DNA of 64,000 nt from an uncultured Alloprevotella sp. GTDB taxonomy: Bacteria > Bacteroidota > Bacteroidia > Bacteroidales > Bacteroidaceae. The stretch lies in the NCBI GenBank assembly GCA_944322325.1, contig CALUOQ010000001.1:186001-250000 (forward strand), in the 5' to 3' direction. The position numbers were made by a program, and so were the translations under genes. The first letter of the stretch is position 1; the number at the start of each line of letters is the position of its first letter. Of the stretch, positions 8,955 to 18,185 are shown in pieces. A model generated the notes under the pieces. It worked only from the letters and a program-made list of their open reading frames with translations. It ran no database searches and had not been told where the DNA came from.

Positions 8955-9538
8955 CCGTTTCGACAAACATGGATTCCGAAATCAGCCAGCTGGCCTATCA
9001 CTACGGGGAAATTCTAAAACTTTTGGGTGAAAATCCTACGCGCGAGGGGCTACTGAAAACGCCCGAACGGGTAAGTCGGGCCATGCTGACTTTGACGCGA
9101 GGATACGGGATGGATCCGGAATCAATCCTGAACTCTGCAAAGTTCAAGGAAGATTACCGGCAAATGGTCATCGTCAAGGATATTAATTTTTACTCCTTAT
9201 GCGAGCACCACATGCTTCCTTTTTACGGAAAGGCTCACATCGCCTACATTCCGAACGGCTACATTACGGGACTGTCCAAGATAGCGCGTGTCGTCGATGT
9301 CTTTTCCCACCGTCTACAGGTACAGGAACGAATGACCCTTCAGATAAAGGAATGCATCCAGAACGCACTGAGTCCGCTCGGCGTAATGGTGGTGATTGAA
9401 GCCAAGCACATGTGTATGCAAATGAGGGGCGTCGAGAAACAAAATTCGGTCACCACAACGAGTGATTTTTGCGGTGCTTTCAATCAAGCCAAAACGCGCG
9501 AGGAATTCCTTCAGCTTATTCGGGGCACACAAGAATAA
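8942..9538 (+). CDS. folE: GTP cyclohydrolase I
   Basis: First committed enzyme of tetrahydrofolate and related pterin synthesis: GTP to 7,8-dihydroneopterin triphosphate plus formate, in the cytosol. Zinc ligands are present in the [10 protein letters not shown] motif (Cys and the second His) and the later Cys of [10 protein letters not shown]. The GTP-binding [14 protein letters not shown] and QVQERMT blocks are intact. Length of 198 aa is normal. The start is either ATG 8942 or the ATG at 8969, nine codons on; both give a plausible N-terminus. Six bp separate it from thiD. Confidence 0.97.
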   Translation: MASLTVSTNMDSEISQLAYHYGEILKLLGENPTREGLLKTPERVSRAMLTLTRGYGMDPESILNSAKFKEDYRQMVIVKDINFYSLCEHHMLPFYGKAHIAYIPNGYITGLSKIARVVDVFSHRLQVQERMTLQIKECIQNALSPLGVMVVIEAKHMCMQMRGVEKQNSVTTTSDFCGAFNQAKTREEFLQLIRGTQE

Positions 9539-9544
9539 CCTGAC

Positions 9545-10390
9545 GTGAAGAAATATCCTTGTATCTGTCTGAGTGTCGCCGGGTCCGACTCAAGCGGCGG
9601 AGCAGGCGTTCAAGCGGACATAAAGACATTTTCGGCTTTGGGTTGTTACGGTGCGAATGTAATTACAGCCGTGACGGCTCAGAATACGACGGACATCTCT
9701 GCGGTTCACCCGATTCCGGACTCCATAGTCGAGGCGCAGCTCGAAGCTGTTTTGTCTGACTTCGACGAAGTTCACGTAAAAATCGGAATGCTGGCCAATG
9801 CTGCCAACGTCAAGGCTGTCGTGCGGAATCTGGCGAAGTTTCGTTCGCACACACGCTCCGTGGTATATGACCCCGTCATGGCCGCCACAACCGGGCGTTC
9901 GCTGCTTTCGGGCGATGCCCTCGAAATCATTAAGAACGAACTGTTCCCCCTGTGTACTTTGGTAACACCCAATCTGCCAGAGGCCTGTATCCTTTTTGGG
10001 GTAACGCCTGAAAGTATCGCCACACCCGAGGAGGTCGTCAGACAGATACGTCCGCGCTTGGCCCACATCGAAACGTCGTTCCTTATTAAGGGCGGACATC
10101 TCACGCACGGGAAAGAAACTGTCGACATACTCTTTCACTCCGGACAAGTACATTTTTTTTCCGCCCCCCGCATCATGACATTGAATACGCACGGAACAGG
10201 ATGTACCCTGTCGTCTGCAATTTGCGCATACCTGTCCCAGGGTGCTTTCCTCCCCGAAGCGGTGAAACAAGCTAAATCATACCTGAATCAGGCACTGACA
10301 ACCGGCTGCGAAATGCAAATAGGAAAAGGCGCAGGTCCTGTTAACCATTTTTTCGCGCCCCGACCACTAATACTCAAGGAAAATCCGTAA
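9545..10390 (+). CDS. thiD: Hydroxymethylpyrimidine (phosphate) kinase
   Basis: Phosphorylates HMP and HMP-phosphate to HMP-diphosphate for thiamine synthesis. It is a ribokinase-fold protein of 281 aa: N-terminal VAGSDSSGGAGVQADIKTF substrate loop, DPVMAATTG, and the anion hole GTGCTLSSAICAYLSQG near residue 220. Start codon is GTG, six bp after folE; no better ATG exists. No TPP riboswitch precedes it, and the tight spacing indicates that it is read through from folE. The stop codon is embedded in the -7 box for fabD. Confidence 0.94.
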   Translation: MKKYPCICLSVAGSDSSGGAGVQADIKTFSALGCYGANVITAVTAQNTTDISAVHPIPDSIVEAQLEAVLSDFDEVHVKIGMLANAANVKAVVRNLAKFRSHTRSVVYDPVMAATTGRSLLSGDALEIIKNELFPLCTLVTPNLPEACILFGVTPESIATPEEVVRQIRPRLAHIETSFLIKGGHLTHGKETVDILFHSGQVHFFSAPRIMTLNTHGTGCTLSSAICAYLSQGAFLPEAVKQAKSYLNQALTTGCEMQIGKGAGPVNHFFAPRPLILKENP

Positions 10391-10395
10391 TTTTG
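10388..10395 (+). promoter_or_regulatory. Candidate -7 box for fabD
   Basis: TAATTTTG fits TAnnTTTG and begins with the thiD stop codon; it lies 49 bp before the fabD ATG. No TTTG at the proper -33 distance. Confidence 0.45.
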
Positions 10396-10444
10396 CGTGA
10401 CGTTTTGCAATAACAGAAATACTGACTAAATCACTCAATAAGTA

Positions 10445-11350
10445 ATGAAAGCATTCGTTTTTCCTGGACAAGGAGCTCAGTTCGTAGGAATGGGTAAGGA
10501 TTTGTACGAGAAACATCCTGTTGCCAAGCAGTTTTTTGAAAAAGCCAACGACATCCTCGGCTTCCGGATTTCAGATATAATTTTCGAAGGTACGGACGAA
10601 GAACTGAAACAAACCAAAGTCACTCAGCCCGCCGTATTCCTTCACAGCGTCATTTGCTCGCTCTGTTTGGGAGACGAATTCCAGCCTGACATGGTTGCCG
10701 GCCACTCGCTGGGTGAACTTTCTGCTCTGACTGCCGCTCGCGCACTGAGTTTCGAGGATGGTCTGAAACTGGTTTACGCACGAGCCATGGCCATGCAGAA
10801 AGCATGTGAAGCCACTCCCTCGACGATGGCAGCCATCATCGGACTGGCCGACGAAACCATTGAAAACATCTGCAAAGAAATCAGCCAGGACGGCAACATT
10901 GTAGTGCCGGCCAATTATAACTGCCCCGGACAGTTGGTCATCAGCGGTAACGTTTCCGCTATAGAAACTGCCTGTCAGAAAATGAAAGAAGCCGGTGCCA
11001 AGCGTGCATTGGTGCTCCCCGTGAGCGGAGCTTTCCACTCGCCTCTGATGCAGCCGGCCAAGGAGGAGTTGGAAGCAGCGATTGCCGTTACGGAGTTCCA
11101 CAAACCTATTTGTCCTGTTTATCAGAATGTCGACGGCGCTGCACATACCGATCCTAACGAAATCAAAACAAACTTGATCGCTCAGCTTACGTCGTCTGTA
11201 CTTTGGACAAAAGAAGTAAACAATATGGTAGCAGCCGGTGCGACCGAATTCATCGAATGCGGCCCTGGAAAGGCTTTGCAGGGAATGATTGTAAAAATCT
11301 GCAAGGGCAACGATGCCGTTTCCGTACACGGAGTATCCATCATTGAATAA
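10445..11350 (+). CDS. fabD: Malonyl-CoA:ACP transacylase
   Basis: Loads malonyl groups onto acyl carrier protein for type II fatty acid synthesis in the cytosol. Motifs: GQGAQFVGMG at the N-terminus, the nucleophile Ser in the elbow GHSLGE, and the catalytic His in GAFHSPLM, followed by an N-x2-C-type acyl-binding region (VVPANYNCPGQLVISG). Length of 301 aa is typical. It is isolated from other fab genes here, has its own -7 box and a downstream terminator, and is probably monocistronic. Confidence 0.97.
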   Translation: MKAFVFPGQGAQFVGMGKDLYEKHPVAKQFFEKANDILGFRISDIIFEGTDEELKQTKVTQPAVFLHSVICSLCLGDEFQPDMVAGHSLGELSALTAARALSFEDGLKLVYARAMAMQKACEATPSTMAAIIGLADETIENICKEISQDGNIVVPANYNCPGQLVISGNVSAIETACQKMKEAGAKRALVLPVSGAFHSPLMQPAKEELEAAIAVTEFHKPICPVYQNVDGAAHTDPNEIKTNLIAQLTSSVLWTKEVNNMVAAGATEFIECGPGKALQGMIVKICKGNDAVSVHGVSIIE

Positions 11351-11390
11351 GCCCTCACTTCGAAACTGCATACCATAAATTTATCCTCAC

Positions 11391-11445
11391 AGCGCGACAA
11401 AGCTGAGGCCCTGCACCATAAATCGGGCTTTGACTTTGTTGCGCT
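11391..11445 (+). terminator. Terminator after fabD
   Basis: Long imperfect hairpin: AGCGCGACAAAG pairs with CTTTGTTGCGCT (one G-T), plus an inner GCCC/GGGC stem. It is followed directly by TTTTGT, 40 bp past the stop. Confidence 0.7.
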
Positions 11446-11471
11446 TTTGTGATATAGTTCCTGTAGTCACG

Positions 11472-13151
11472 ATGGTAATGAATAAGAAAATTCTCATATA
11501 TCAAGTTCTGCCCCGCCTCTATGGAAACCGAACTGACGGCTGTCAGAAAAACGGTTCCATAGCGCAAAACGGGTGCGGAAAGATGAACGATTTCACGAAA
11601 GAAGTGCTCGCACGAATCAAGTCCGACGGATATACGCACATCTGGTACACAGGACTTCTGGAGCACGCGACTCAAACTGATTATTCAGCTTATGGGATTC
11701 ACCCTGACCATCCCGCAGTCGTCAAAGGTAAGGCTGGGTCTCCCTATGCCATTAAAGATTATTACGACGTCGACCCCGATTTGGCAGTAGACGTCACCCG
11801 CAGGATGCAGGAGTTTACGCAGCTTGTCAAACGTACTCACGACGCAGGACTTGGCTTTGTCATGGATTTTGTTCCTAACCACGTGGCCCGTCAATACCAC
11901 TCGGACGTAAAGCCTCGCAAGGTTCGCGACTTGGGAGAGGACGATGATACTTCGTGCAGCTTTTCGGCGCAAAACAATTTCTACTATATCCCCGGACAAC
12001 CGCTACGCACCTCCTTCGACCAACTCCATGTGGCGCCGTCGCCCTATAAGGAATATCCGGCTAAGGCAACGGGCAACAATCGTTTTGACGCTTTTCCGGA
12101 AGTGAATGACTGGTACGAGACGGTCAAGCTAAACTATGGCGTGGACTACTGCGGTGGAAGTGGGACGCATTTTGACCCTACGCCGAACACGTGGCTCAAG
12201 ATGCGTGACATTATGCTCTTTTGGGCCGGCAAAGGCATTGATGCTTTCCGCTGCGATATGGCTGAGATGGTCCCGGTGGAGTTCTGGGGATGGGTAATTC
12301 CCCAGATAAAGGAGCGACACCCTAAACTCATTTTTATCGCCGAAGTATATAATCCCAACGAATACCGTAATTATATCGCTCAAGGCCATTTCGACTATCT
12401 CTATAACAAGGTCGGACTTTACGACACGCTCCGTGGTGTGGTCTGTCGCTGTCAGTCGGCTTCCGCCATCACCGGTTGCTGGCAACAAGTCGATGACATC
12501 AAGGGCCACATGCTGAACTTCCTTGAAAACCATGACGAGCAAAGAATTGCGTCGGACTTCTTCGCAGGTAACGGTCGCCCGGCCATTCCGGCTCTGATAG
12601 TGAGTGCCTGCATGGGAAGCAATCCGTTTATGGTTTATGCCGGACAGGAATTTGGCGAACGCGGCATGGACGAAGAGGGATTCAGCGGGAAAGACGGCCG
12701 GACCACGATTTTCGATTATTGGTCGGTGCCCTCTATAAAACGGTATCTCGAAGGAAACTTAACGCCCGAAGAACAGAAGTTACACGAATACTACCATACA
12801 ATTCTTACGCTCAGTCAGCGCGAGGCTGCTCTTCGCGAGGGCGTCTTTTTCGACCTGATGTATGCCAACTATGGCCGCGAACAGGGTTTCAATCCTGACC
12901 GGCAATATGCTTTCCTCAGACAAAAAGAAAACGAATTGATTCTTGTGGTCGCCAACTTTGACGATACGCCGTGTCATGTAGGTGTCTTTTTGCCTCAGCA
13001 CGCTTTCGACTTTCTCCACTTAAAACCGGGAAAACGACATGCCATCGACCTACTAAGCGGAGAAAATGCCACGATTGACTTACTCCCCGACCAAGCTGTC
13101 CATGTCAGTCTCCCGGCATTGGGAGCCACCATGCTGAAAGTCAAGTTCTGA
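11472..13151 (+). CDS. GH13-family alpha-amylase-like glycosidase, cytosolic
   Basis: Retaining alpha-glucan hydrolase or transferase of 559 aa. The GH13 conserved regions are clear: region I FVMDFVPNHVA, region II GIDAFRCDMAEMV with the nucleophile Asp, region III FIAEVYN with the acid/base Glu, and region IV NFLENHDEQR with the transition-state Asp. A beta-sandwich domain follows the barrel (about 470-559). There is no signal peptide, so it should act on internal maltodextrin or glycogen-type substrates; exact specificity cannot be read from sequence. Starts at ATG 11472 or ATG 11478 are both possible. The gene stands alone between a terminator and clpC. Confidence 0.93.
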   Translation: MVMNKKILIYQVLPRLYGNRTDGCQKNGSIAQNGCGKMNDFTKEVLARIKSDGYTHIWYTGLLEHATQTDYSAYGIHPDHPAVVKGKAGSPYAIKDYYDVDPDLAVDVTRRMQEFTQLVKRTHDAGLGFVMDFVPNHVARQYHSDVKPRKVRDLGEDDDTSCSFSAQNNFYYIPGQPLRTSFDQLHVAPSPYKEYPAKATGNNRFDAFPEVNDWYETVKLNYGVDYCGGSGTHFDPTPNTWLKMRDIMLFWAGKGIDAFRCDMAEMVPVEFWGWVIPQIKERHPKLIFIAEVYNPNEYRNYIAQGHFDYLYNKVGLYDTLRGVVCRCQSASAITGCWQQVDDIKGHMLNFLENHDEQRIASDFFAGNGRPAIPALIVSACMGSNPFMVYAGQEFGERGMDEEGFSGKDGRTTIFDYWSVPSIKRYLEGNLTPEEQKLHEYYHTILTLSQREAALREGVFFDLMYANYGREQGFNPDRQYAFLRQKENELILVVANFDDTPCHVGVFLPQHAFDFLHLKPGKRHAIDLLSGENATIDLLPDQAVHVSLPALGATMLKVKF

Positions 13152-13232
13152 CGTCAGAAGTTCGTGGCACGTTATTTGTAATTAGGCATATACTTAATCA
13201 TGTACTAATCAGCGACAAAGAAGAAACTTACA

Positions 13233-15737
13233 ATGAACTATCAATTATCGCCGAACTTGTCTCGAGTTCTTGCATATAGCAAGGAAGAGGCCAGCCGTTT
13301 ACATAATAATGCGGTAGGACCGGGTCACCTTCTTCTGGGATTGCTGAAGAACGGAGAAGGAAAAGCCATCGAAGTCATTCATCACTTCCCCTTGCAGCCG
13401 GGGCGCCTCAAAGCCACAATCGAGGCCCATCTCGCGGAGCAAGAGTTGGGCTCCGTCTCAGTCACCAAGCCGGAAGCCATTGTTATCGGCGCCGACGCAT
13501 CGCGCATCCTGAAGATGAGTTTTCTGGAAGCACGCTTGTTTAAAAGCAGCGTAATCGACACAGAACATTTGTTGCTGGCTATGCTGCGCGACGAATCAAA
13601 CGTTGCGCGCCAGTCACTGAACGAAAATTCCATCAATTACGAAAATGTGGCTTCTTTGCTGAACCTTAAACCTGACATTCAGGCCGGTTTTGGCGTGGAG
13701 GATGAAGAAGAAGATTCCGCTTACGGACAAAATTCATCGGCAAATACGAGTCACAGTCCCACCCAGAACCACGCGCAGAAGCCGACGAGCGACACCCCTG
13801 TCATCGACAATTTCGGTGTGGACGTCACTCGTGCAGCCGAGGAAGGTAAACTGGACCCAGTGGTGGGGCGCAGCAAGGAGATTGAGCGCATAGCCCAAAT
13901 ACTCAGCCGCCGAAAGAAGAACAATCCAGTGCTTATCGGTGAACCTGGAGTGGGCAAAAGCTCTATTGTCGAAGGACTGGCGTTGCTCATCGCACAGAAA
14001 AAAGTTCCTCGTTCGCTGATGGGAAAACGCATTGTCGCCCTGGATATGGCTTCTGTAGTTGCCGGAACGAAATATCGCGGACAGTTTGAAGAACGCATCC
14101 GCAACATTATCTTGGAACTTCAGGAACATCCGGAAGTCATCCTCTTCGTGGATGAAATCCATACCATCGTCGGTGCCGGCTCGGCCCCGGGTTCTATGGA
14201 CGCGGCCAACATGCTTAAGCCCGCCTTGGCTCGTGGCGAACTACAGTGCATCGGTGCGACAACCATTGACGAATATCGCAAATCCATCGAGAAAGACGGT
14301 GCGCTCGAACGCAGGTTCCAGAAAATTCTGGTCGAACCCACGACGGCCGAGGAGACACTTCAGATTCTCACGAACATCAAGTCCAAGTACGAAGAGCACC
14401 ACAACGTCAGCTATACCGACGAGGCTCTGAAGGCTTGCGTCAGTCTGACGGAGCGTTACGTCACTGACCGTGCATTTCCCGACAAGGCCATTGACGTACT
14501 TGACGAGGCGGGCAGCCGTGTCCACCTCGTAAGTGCAGCAGCGCCCCATGAGGTAGAACAGCAGGAGCAGCTGATAGCAGACCTGACGCTCGCCAAGGTT
14601 GAAGCGGCGCGCAATCAACAATATGAAAAGGCCGCCGAATTGCGGGACCGGATTGTCGGAGAAGAAGAGAAACTGGAACAATTGACACGTGAGTGGCAGG
14701 CGTCCATGGCGGAGCATCGCGAAATCGTGGACCGCCCTCAAATTGAAGAGGTTGTATCCATGATGAGCGGTATCCCCGTGCAGCGTATGGCTGGCGAGGA
14801 AAGTGCCCGCCTGAAAGGCATGAAAGCAGAATTGGCCTCTAAGGTCATCGCACAGGATGCGGCTATCGAAAAACTGGTGCGTGCCATCACCCGTAGCCGC
14901 GTAGGGCTGAAAGACCCGGGGCGGCCTATCGGTACGTTCATGTTCCTTGGTCCGACTGGTGTGGGTAAGACCCATTTGGCCAAATGCCTTGCCGATTTCA
15001 TGTTCGGCTCTCCCGACGCACTCATCCGCATCGATATGAGCGAATACATGGAGAAATATAGCGTCAGTCGCTTGGTCGGTGCTCCTCCGGGTTATGTCGG
15101 CTACGACGAAGGCGGGCAGCTCACAGAAAAAGTGCGCCGTCGTCCCTACTCCATCGTCCTGCTCGACGAAATCGAAAAAGCCCACGGCGACGTATTCAAC
15201 CTCCTGCTGCAAGTGATGGATGAGGGACGGCTTACGGACAGCAATGGCGTGACCGTGGACTTTAGGAACACTATCATTATCCTTACCTCCAATTGCGGTA
15301 CCCGCCAGCTTCGCGAATTTGGCCAAGGAATCGGTTTTACGAGCGGAACGTACGATAAGACCAACGCAGCCGCGGCCGACAGTGTCATACAGAAAGCCCT
15401 GCACAAACAGTTTGCTCCCGAATTCATTAACCGTTTGGACGAAATCATTACGTTCGCTCCTTTGACGCGTGACGCCATTCGTCACATCGCAGACATTGAG
15501 CTGAAAGCTTTGTCCGCTCGTCTGTCAAACAGGAACTGCACATTACGCCTGACCGATGCCGCTATGCAGTTCTTGGTCGACAAGGGCTACGACGCCCAAT
15601 ATGGTGCGCGTCCCTTGCGCCGGGCCATTCAGACTTACGTCGAAGACCCGCTTTGCGAACGGCTTCTGGAAACTGACGTCCCCACCGATTGGGTGCTCGA
15701 CAAGGCAGCTGAGGCCGACCGCCTGGTTATTCAATAA
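13233..15737 (+). CDS. clpC: ClpC-type AAA+ unfoldase
   Basis: Hexameric ATPase that unfolds substrates for degradation by ClpP. Domains: Clp N-repeats (1-145), acidic linker (150-190), AAA module 1 with GEPGVGKSS Walker A and FVDEIHT Walker B, a short middle region with a UVR-like segment (about 450-490), and AAA module 2 with GPTGVGKTH and LLDEIEKAH. Near residue 700 an IGF tripeptide (FGQGIGF) occupies the place of the ClpP-docking loop. The shortened middle domain separates it from disaggregase ClpB. No adaptor or clpP lies nearby. Length (834 aa) fits ClpC. Confidence 0.95.
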   Translation: MNYQLSPNLSRVLAYSKEEASRLHNNAVGPGHLLLGLLKNGEGKAIEVIHHFPLQPGRLKATIEAHLAEQELGSVSVTKPEAIVIGADASRILKMSFLEARLFKSSVIDTEHLLLAMLRDESNVARQSLNENSINYENVASLLNLKPDIQAGFGVEDEEEDSAYGQNSSANTSHSPTQNHAQKPTSDTPVIDNFGVDVTRAAEEGKLDPVVGRSKEIERIAQILSRRKKNNPVLIGEPGVGKSSIVEGLALLIAQKKVPRSLMGKRIVALDMASVVAGTKYRGQFEERIRNIILELQEHPEVILFVDEIHTIVGAGSAPGSMDAANMLKPALARGELQCIGATTIDEYRKSIEKDGALERRFQKILVEPTTAEETLQILTNIKSKYEEHHNVSYTDEALKACVSLTERYVTDRAFPDKAIDVLDEAGSRVHLVSAAAPHEVEQQEQLIADLTLAKVEAARNQQYEKAAELRDRIVGEEEKLEQLTREWQASMAEHREIVDRPQIEEVVSMMSGIPVQRMAGEESARLKGMKAELASKVIAQDAAIEKLVRAITRSRVGLKDPGRPIGTFMFLGPTGVGKTHLAKCLADFMFGSPDALIRIDMSEYMEKYSVSRLVGAPPGYVGYDEGGQLTEKVRRRPYSIVLLDEIEKAHGDVFNLLLQVMDEGRLTDSNGVTVDFRNTIIILTSNCGTRQLREFGQGIGFTSGTYDKTNAAAADSVIQKALHKQFAPEFINRLDEIITFAPLTRDAIRHIADIELKALSARLSNRNCTLRLTDAAMQFLVDKGYDAQYGARPLRRAIQTYVEDPLCERLLETDVPTDWVLDKAAEADRLVIQ

Positions 15738-15756
15738 GCAGACCATCATTGAAATA

Positions 15757-15800
15757 AAAAGCGCTTGGAGTTTGCATTTTATGCCTCCAAGCGCTTTTTG
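15757..15800. terminator. Bidirectional terminator between clpC and the maturase gene
   Basis: Perfect 15-bp arms (15757-15771 and 15786-15800) with A5 at the left and T5 at the right. It lies between convergent genes, 20 bp past the clpC stop and 43 bp past the maturase stop. Confidence 0.85.
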
Positions 15801-15842
15801 GTTAAAATCTCCTTTTCTGCAACTGTCTCAAGAAGATACGTC

Positions 15843-17087
15843 TTATTTTCGGTATTCCGGCATATCTTGGCGTATCCACTCCATCACGTTTGCCGGAGCT
15901 TTTTCGTGCTGAAGCTGATATTTCATGAAGTCCATGTAGGGAGCAACATGCTGGAAGTATTCATAATATCCTGCGCACAAGTAGTTCTGCCCGTCTTCGC
16001 CGTCACGGGATTGCGCGAAACGGTTGCGGGGACATTCACCGTGACAAGCGAACAGAAAATCACACTCACGGCACTGCCGGGTGAGCAAGTCACGCTTGTT
16101 GTTGCCAAAACGCATTTGCCGTTCGCTGTACATCATGTTCGTCAGGGTGTCCTGATAGATATTTCCTAACTTGAACTCCGGAAACACATAATGGTCGCAC
16201 GCGTAGACATCACCGTTGAACTCCATGACGCCGGCATGTCCGCACGTTTCGCCCATGGAGCACAGAGAGGGCGGAACCCCCATCCATCCTGCGAGCGTCG
16301 AATCGAAAATCTGGACAAAATACTCTCCTACGTCATTCCGCACCCATTCGTCGAAAAGCGTACACAAAAATTTTCCCCACTGCTCCGGTGAAACTGAAAA
16401 GTCCGTAAGTTCGGCTACAGCCCCATCAATGGGCGAAGCCAACATACGGCCGTCGGGATGCCGGTAATAGCGCTCCACCACGGGGGTGAACTGAATATAA
16501 TGACAGCCTATTTCCTTAAAAAAATGATAGAAATCGAGGGGATAATCGCCATTAAAGTCGTTCACGACGGCCATTGCGTTCCATTCGACGCCGTAACGGT
16601 TCAGCCATTGGATGCCCTTCATGACTTGAAGGAAGGATGGCTTTCCCGTACGTGTCTTTCGGTATTCATCGTGAAACTCCTGAGGACCGTCGATGGAGAC
16701 CCCCACCAGAAAATGGTTCTCTTTGAAAAAACGGGCCCACTCCTCAGTGATGAGTGTACCGTTGGTCTGAATGGAATTGTCAATGTTTCGGCCTCCTGCG
16801 TACTTCTTTTGCAATTCGAGCGCCTTTTTGTAAAACGAAATGGGGCGCATCAGCGTTTCACCGCCGTGCCATGTAAACAAGACGTTGGGCGAAGTCTGCA
16901 TGGCAATGTAGTCGCGCGTGAAGCGTTCGAGCAGCTCGTCGCTCATGACGTGACGCGGATTGTTCGTGTAGAGCTTCGACTTTTCAAGGTAGTAGCAATA
17001 CTTGCACGCCAGGTTACAAAGCGCTCCGGCCGGCTTGGTCATGATGTAGACCGGGCGGGCAAAAGGCGTTGCGGAGGGGGATTCCAT
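15843..17087 (-). CDS. Anaerobic sulfatase-maturating enzyme (radical SAM, SPASM)
   Basis: Converts an active-site Ser or Cys of sulfatases to formylglycine in the cytosol without oxygen. The radical SAM cluster motif is C24-N-L-A-C28-K-Y-C31. The SPASM part carries the auxiliary cluster cysteines CGHAGVMEFNGDVYACDHY and CRECDFLFACHGECP. The sequence closely follows the characterised Bacteroides enzyme (anSMEbt) along its whole length, including FTWHGGETLMRP, VGVSIDGPQEFHDEYRK and AMAVVNDFN. Start chosen at ATG 17087 (414 aa), which matches the family N-terminus; an upstream in-frame Met at 17120 falls in the nagB terminator. The Ser-type sulfatase at 57.7-59.3 kb is a likely client. Confidence 0.95.
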   Translation of the reverse strand: MESPSATPFARPVYIMTKPAGALCNLACKYCYYLEKSKLYTNNPRHVMSDELLERFTRDYIAMQTSPNVLFTWHGGETLMRPISFYKKALELQKKYAGGRNIDNSIQTNGTLITEEWARFFKENHFLVGVSIDGPQEFHDEYRKTRTGKPSFLQVMKGIQWLNRYGVEWNAMAVVNDFNGDYPLDFYHFFKEIGCHYIQFTPVVERYYRHPDGRMLASPIDGAVAELTDFSVSPEQWGKFLCTLFDEWVRNDVGEYFVQIFDSTLAGWMGVPPSLCSMGETCGHAGVMEFNGDVYACDHYVFPEFKLGNIYQDTLTNMMYSERQMRFGNNKRDLLTRQCRECDFLFACHGECPRNRFAQSRDGEDGQNYLCAGYYEYFQHVAPYMDFMKYQLQHEKAPANVMEWIRQDMPEYRK

Positions 17088-17106
17088 GATTCTGAGCCGT
17101 TTTGAA

Positions 17107-17143
17107 AAGGAGGCTGTCACCCTCAGTGGGCCACAGCCTCCTT
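17107..17143 (-). terminator. Terminator of nagB
   Basis: Perfect 11-bp stem (17107-17117 with 17133-17143). On the minus strand it ends in TTTTCAAAA. It lies 30 bp past the nagB stop and just before the maturase start. Confidence 0.75.
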
Positions 17144-17172
17144 ACTTTGTTCGATATTTTCCAGCTTATGGA

Positions 17173-17964
17173 TTACAGCTGATCCTTTTCGATGTCTTTG
17201 AAATACTTATACGTGCCGTGCTTCAGCTCGTCCGTAGCAGCCTCGTCGCATACGATGATGCCGTGCTGGTGCATCTGAAGCGCAGAGATAGTCCACATCT
17301 GCGTGATACCGCCTTCAACGGCAGCCTTCAGTGCGGCAGCCTTGTTGTGGCCGTTGCAGAGAATCAGGACTTCCTTGGCAGCCATAACGGTGCCGACACC
17401 TACGGTCAGTGCGTGAGCCGGCACATTGTCCGGATTGCCGCCGAAGAAGCGCGAGTTGGCGATGCGCGTATCGGTGGTCAGCGTCTTTACGCGGGTACGG
17501 GACGTCAGGGAAGAACCCGGCTCGTTGAACGCAATGTGACCGTCCGGACCGATACCACCGATGAAGAGGTCGATGCCACCGGCTTCCTCAATCATTTTCT
17601 CATAGTTGGCACACTCAGCCTCCAAGTCGGCTGCGTTTCCGTTCAGAATGTGAATGTTTTCCTTCGGGCAGTCAATGTGGTCAAACAAGTTCTTGGCCAT
17701 AAATGAGTGGTAGCTTTCGGGATGCGACTCCGGCAGGTTGACATATTCGTCCATGTTGAACGTCAACACGTGCTTAAAGCTTACTTTTCCTTCCTTATTG
17801 GCCTTTACGAGTGCCTGGTACATGCCGATGGGAGAAGAGCCTGTCGGCAAACCCAGCACAAAGGGTTTTTCTGCTGTCGGTTGGGCAGCGTTAATTTTGT
17901 TTACTACGTAATCAGCTGCCCACTGGGACAGTTTTTCATAAGTAGGTTCGATAATTACTCGCAT
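17173..17964 (-). CDS. nagB: Glucosamine-6-phosphate deaminase
   Basis: Converts glucosamine 6-phosphate to fructose 6-phosphate and ammonia, the entry of amino sugars into glycolysis. The 263-aa protein shows [16 protein letters not shown], the catalytic Asp region [10 protein letters not shown], and the [18 protein letters not shown] motif with catalytic Asp and His. Start is ATG 17964; the longer in-frame extension crosses the promoter and is rejected. It is monocistronic, with a complete Bacteroidetes promoter and a terminator. In this window it could use N-acetylglucosamine released by the GH20 enzyme at 43-45 kb. Confidence 0.97.
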   Translation of the reverse strand: MRVIIEPTYEKLSQWAADYVVNKINAAQPTAEKPFVLGLPTGSSPIGMYQALVKANKEGKVSFKHVLTFNMDEYVNLPESHPESYHSFMAKNLFDHIDCPKENIHILNGNAADLEAECANYEKMIEEAGGIDLFIGGIGPDGHIAFNEPGSSLTSRTRVKTLTTDTRIANSRFFGGNPDNVPAHALTVGVGTVMAAKEVLILCNGHNKAAALKAAVEGGITQMWTISALQMHQHGIIVCDEAATDELKHGTYKYFKDIEKDQL

Positions 17965-18002
17965 AACGGTATTTGTTATTATAAGGTACGTAAGTATAGA
18001 CG

Positions 18003-18034
18003 CAAAAGTAGCCATTATTTCTATGCCTGCCAAA
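18003..18034 (-). promoter_or_regulatory. Promoter of nagB
   Basis: Full match on the minus strand: -33 TTTG (18031-18034), 20-bp spacer, -7 TACTTTTG (18003-18010), about 40 bp before the ATG. Confidence 0.8.
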
Positions 18035-18099
18035 CAAATATATCAAAAAGGCGCATTTTTCTTTCACGGTGACTATAGTTAAAAAAAGTTCGTGTACAA

Positions 18100-18120
18100 A
18101 CTTTCGTGCTTTACGAAAGT
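18100..18120. repeat. Inverted repeat upstream of the LRR/M60 pair
   Basis: ACTTTCGT, five bases, ACGAAAGT: a perfect 8-bp dyad 66-86 bp before the LRR gene start. No T-run follows, so an operator or leader structure is more likely than a terminator. No complete promoter was recognised beside it. Confidence 0.45.
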
Positions 18121-18185
18121 GTTACATATCATTTTTTCTTTGTTTATTTGCACGGAAATAGATACAAACCCGTTTATTATAAGTT

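Noticed and set aside
9539-9545. TPP riboswitch for thiD
   Set aside because: Only six bases separate folE and thiD; no room or motif for the aptamer.
13152-13232. Promoter of clpC at TTATTTG
   Set aside because: The two-base gap in TAnnTTTG is missing, and no -33 element is placed correctly.
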